Positions 33,773 through 34,581 of a stretch of DNA of 34,581 nucleotides are shown here, piece after piece; within the stretch, counting starts at the first letter, position 1, and each line of letters begins with the position of its first letter. The translations under genes and the position numbers were made by a program. The DNA is from Hirudo medicinalis. Its lineage: Eukaryota; Annelida; Clitellata; Hirudinida; Hirudinidae. The notes under the pieces were generated by a model, which ran no database searches, had not been told where the DNA came from, and worked only from the letters and a program-made list of their open reading frames with translations. The DNA lies in assembly GCA_011800805.1 (NCBI GenBank), contig MPNW01000692.1, positions 7,889-42,469 on the forward strand. The letters run 5' to 3'.

Positions 33773-34581
33773 TTGAAGACAAAAATCGAACGGCCGAAGC
33801 TAGGTAGGATTGGTACAATAGAAGGTAGAAGAATGTTTTTAGCGGTTTATTATATGGCAATTTGAATTTGATAAATGTTTGCTGAATTTGGGGGTTTAAA
33901 GGCGGAATTTAATATTTTCAGATTAACGCTTCCAATAAAAGATTGCGAATACAAATTTATGGGAAAAATTAATTAATCAGTGGCTAATAAAAAATAAATT
34001 AATATCAAAACAAATCAAAATAATTATTTATTAAATAATAACAATAATAATAAAATTACCAGTGTGTAGTAATAATTATTGCAAGCTGAAACTATATATG
34101 AATATCTTGGACAGAATGAGAATTAATCGATCAGCAGTTTTCCTTTCGGTATTTAATATTCATCAAAGTACACGCAATTGATGGCAAAAAAAATAACTGA
34201 CAATTGGTCATCAACAACAACAAAATGTTTCACTGGATGAACTGATTGACTTCATCAAAGTAAGTAAATAACTCCAGTTCAATATCATTTTATTTTCAAT
34301 TTTGTTATCAATTAAAAATGACGTTTAATCAAATTAAATCCTTATATTTCGCGAGTCGATAAAGGACCAAGCAAAACAGGAACTTGTGAATTCCAATGTA
34401 AATGTTTGATCAGATGTTTTTCATTCGGTTTTTAATAGTCTCTAAACGTTACGCAATTGGTAAGAAAGAATAGTTTCTCCTCCGTCAACTACAAAAACAA
34501 ATATTGAGTAAAATACAATTTAATATCATGTAATGGAAGATATTAACCTTAATGATTTAAAACATGAATCTTTAAAGTAAT
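33773..34581. other. Right-hand flank, no gene seen
   Basis: AT-rich DNA with small (AAT)n tracts near 34040. The 5' flank of the intact kinase lies at its left end. A loosely repeated motif (about 34130-34210 and 34415-34500, both containing ttttcattcggtttttaat- or ttttcctttcggtatttaat-like text, then cgcaattg) suggests a degenerate duplication. No coding evidence. Confidence 0.4.

Noticed and set aside
1..34581. CRISPR arrays, bacterial operons, phage or viral genes
   Set aside because: No regularly spaced repeats with unique spacers, no ribosome-binding-site-led gene series, and no reverse transcriptase, capsid or integrase-like protein seen. The gene structure is eukaryotic throughout.

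Overview
The window is animal nuclear DNA. Genes are split into many short exons by AT-rich GT-AG introns of about 80-1,200 bp. The recognisable proteins are metazoan (a Hedgehog co-receptor-like protein, NUP214, PRPF3, a GPX7/8-type peroxidase, a motile-cilium DRC12-like protein). The intergenic DNA is rich in (ATT)n and (ATC/GAT)n microsatellites, and a short TTAGGG-type telomere-like block is present. A bilaterian fits; a spiralian-type invertebrate is my weak guess. The species cannot be named from the sequence.

Layout. (1) 222-3155, + strand: the 3' eight exons of a CDON/BOC-family receptor: two fibronectin-III domains, one transmembrane helix and a cytoplasmic tail; its 5' end lies off the window. 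(2) 3156-6233: 3' UTR, large microsatellites with an unresolved base at 4237, and an interstitial telomeric block. (3) 6234-16453, + strand: a complete 21-exon NUP214, with a beta-propeller, a coiled coil and an FG-repeat tail containing a coding minisatellite. (4) 16934-22477, - strand: a complete 14-exon PRPF3, convergent with NUP214. It carries a one-base frame break in exon 6 and a tRNA-derived SINE in an intron. (5) 24620-26149, + strand: a 4-exon GPX7/8-like peroxidase, divergent from PRPF3. (6) 26701-27954, - strand: a 6-exon DRC12 (CCDC153)-like coiled-coil gene. (7) 28393-29334, - strand: an unrecognised small gene with an apparent 13-nt microexon. (8) 30111-33772, - strand: a head-to-tail array of three intronless CMGC-like kinases. 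One is intact, one is broken by a short deletion, and one is an old relic split by a second copy of the same SINE.

The multi-exon genes are unrelated housekeeping, ciliary and signalling genes that happen to be neighbours; there is no operon logic. For each modelled gene I read codons across every splice junction. Phases close in all models except PRPF3 exon 6. The most unusual part is the kinase array, with its HGD catalytic motif, DFS variant, short deletion and nested SINE. I did not find evidence of a wholly new molecular system.
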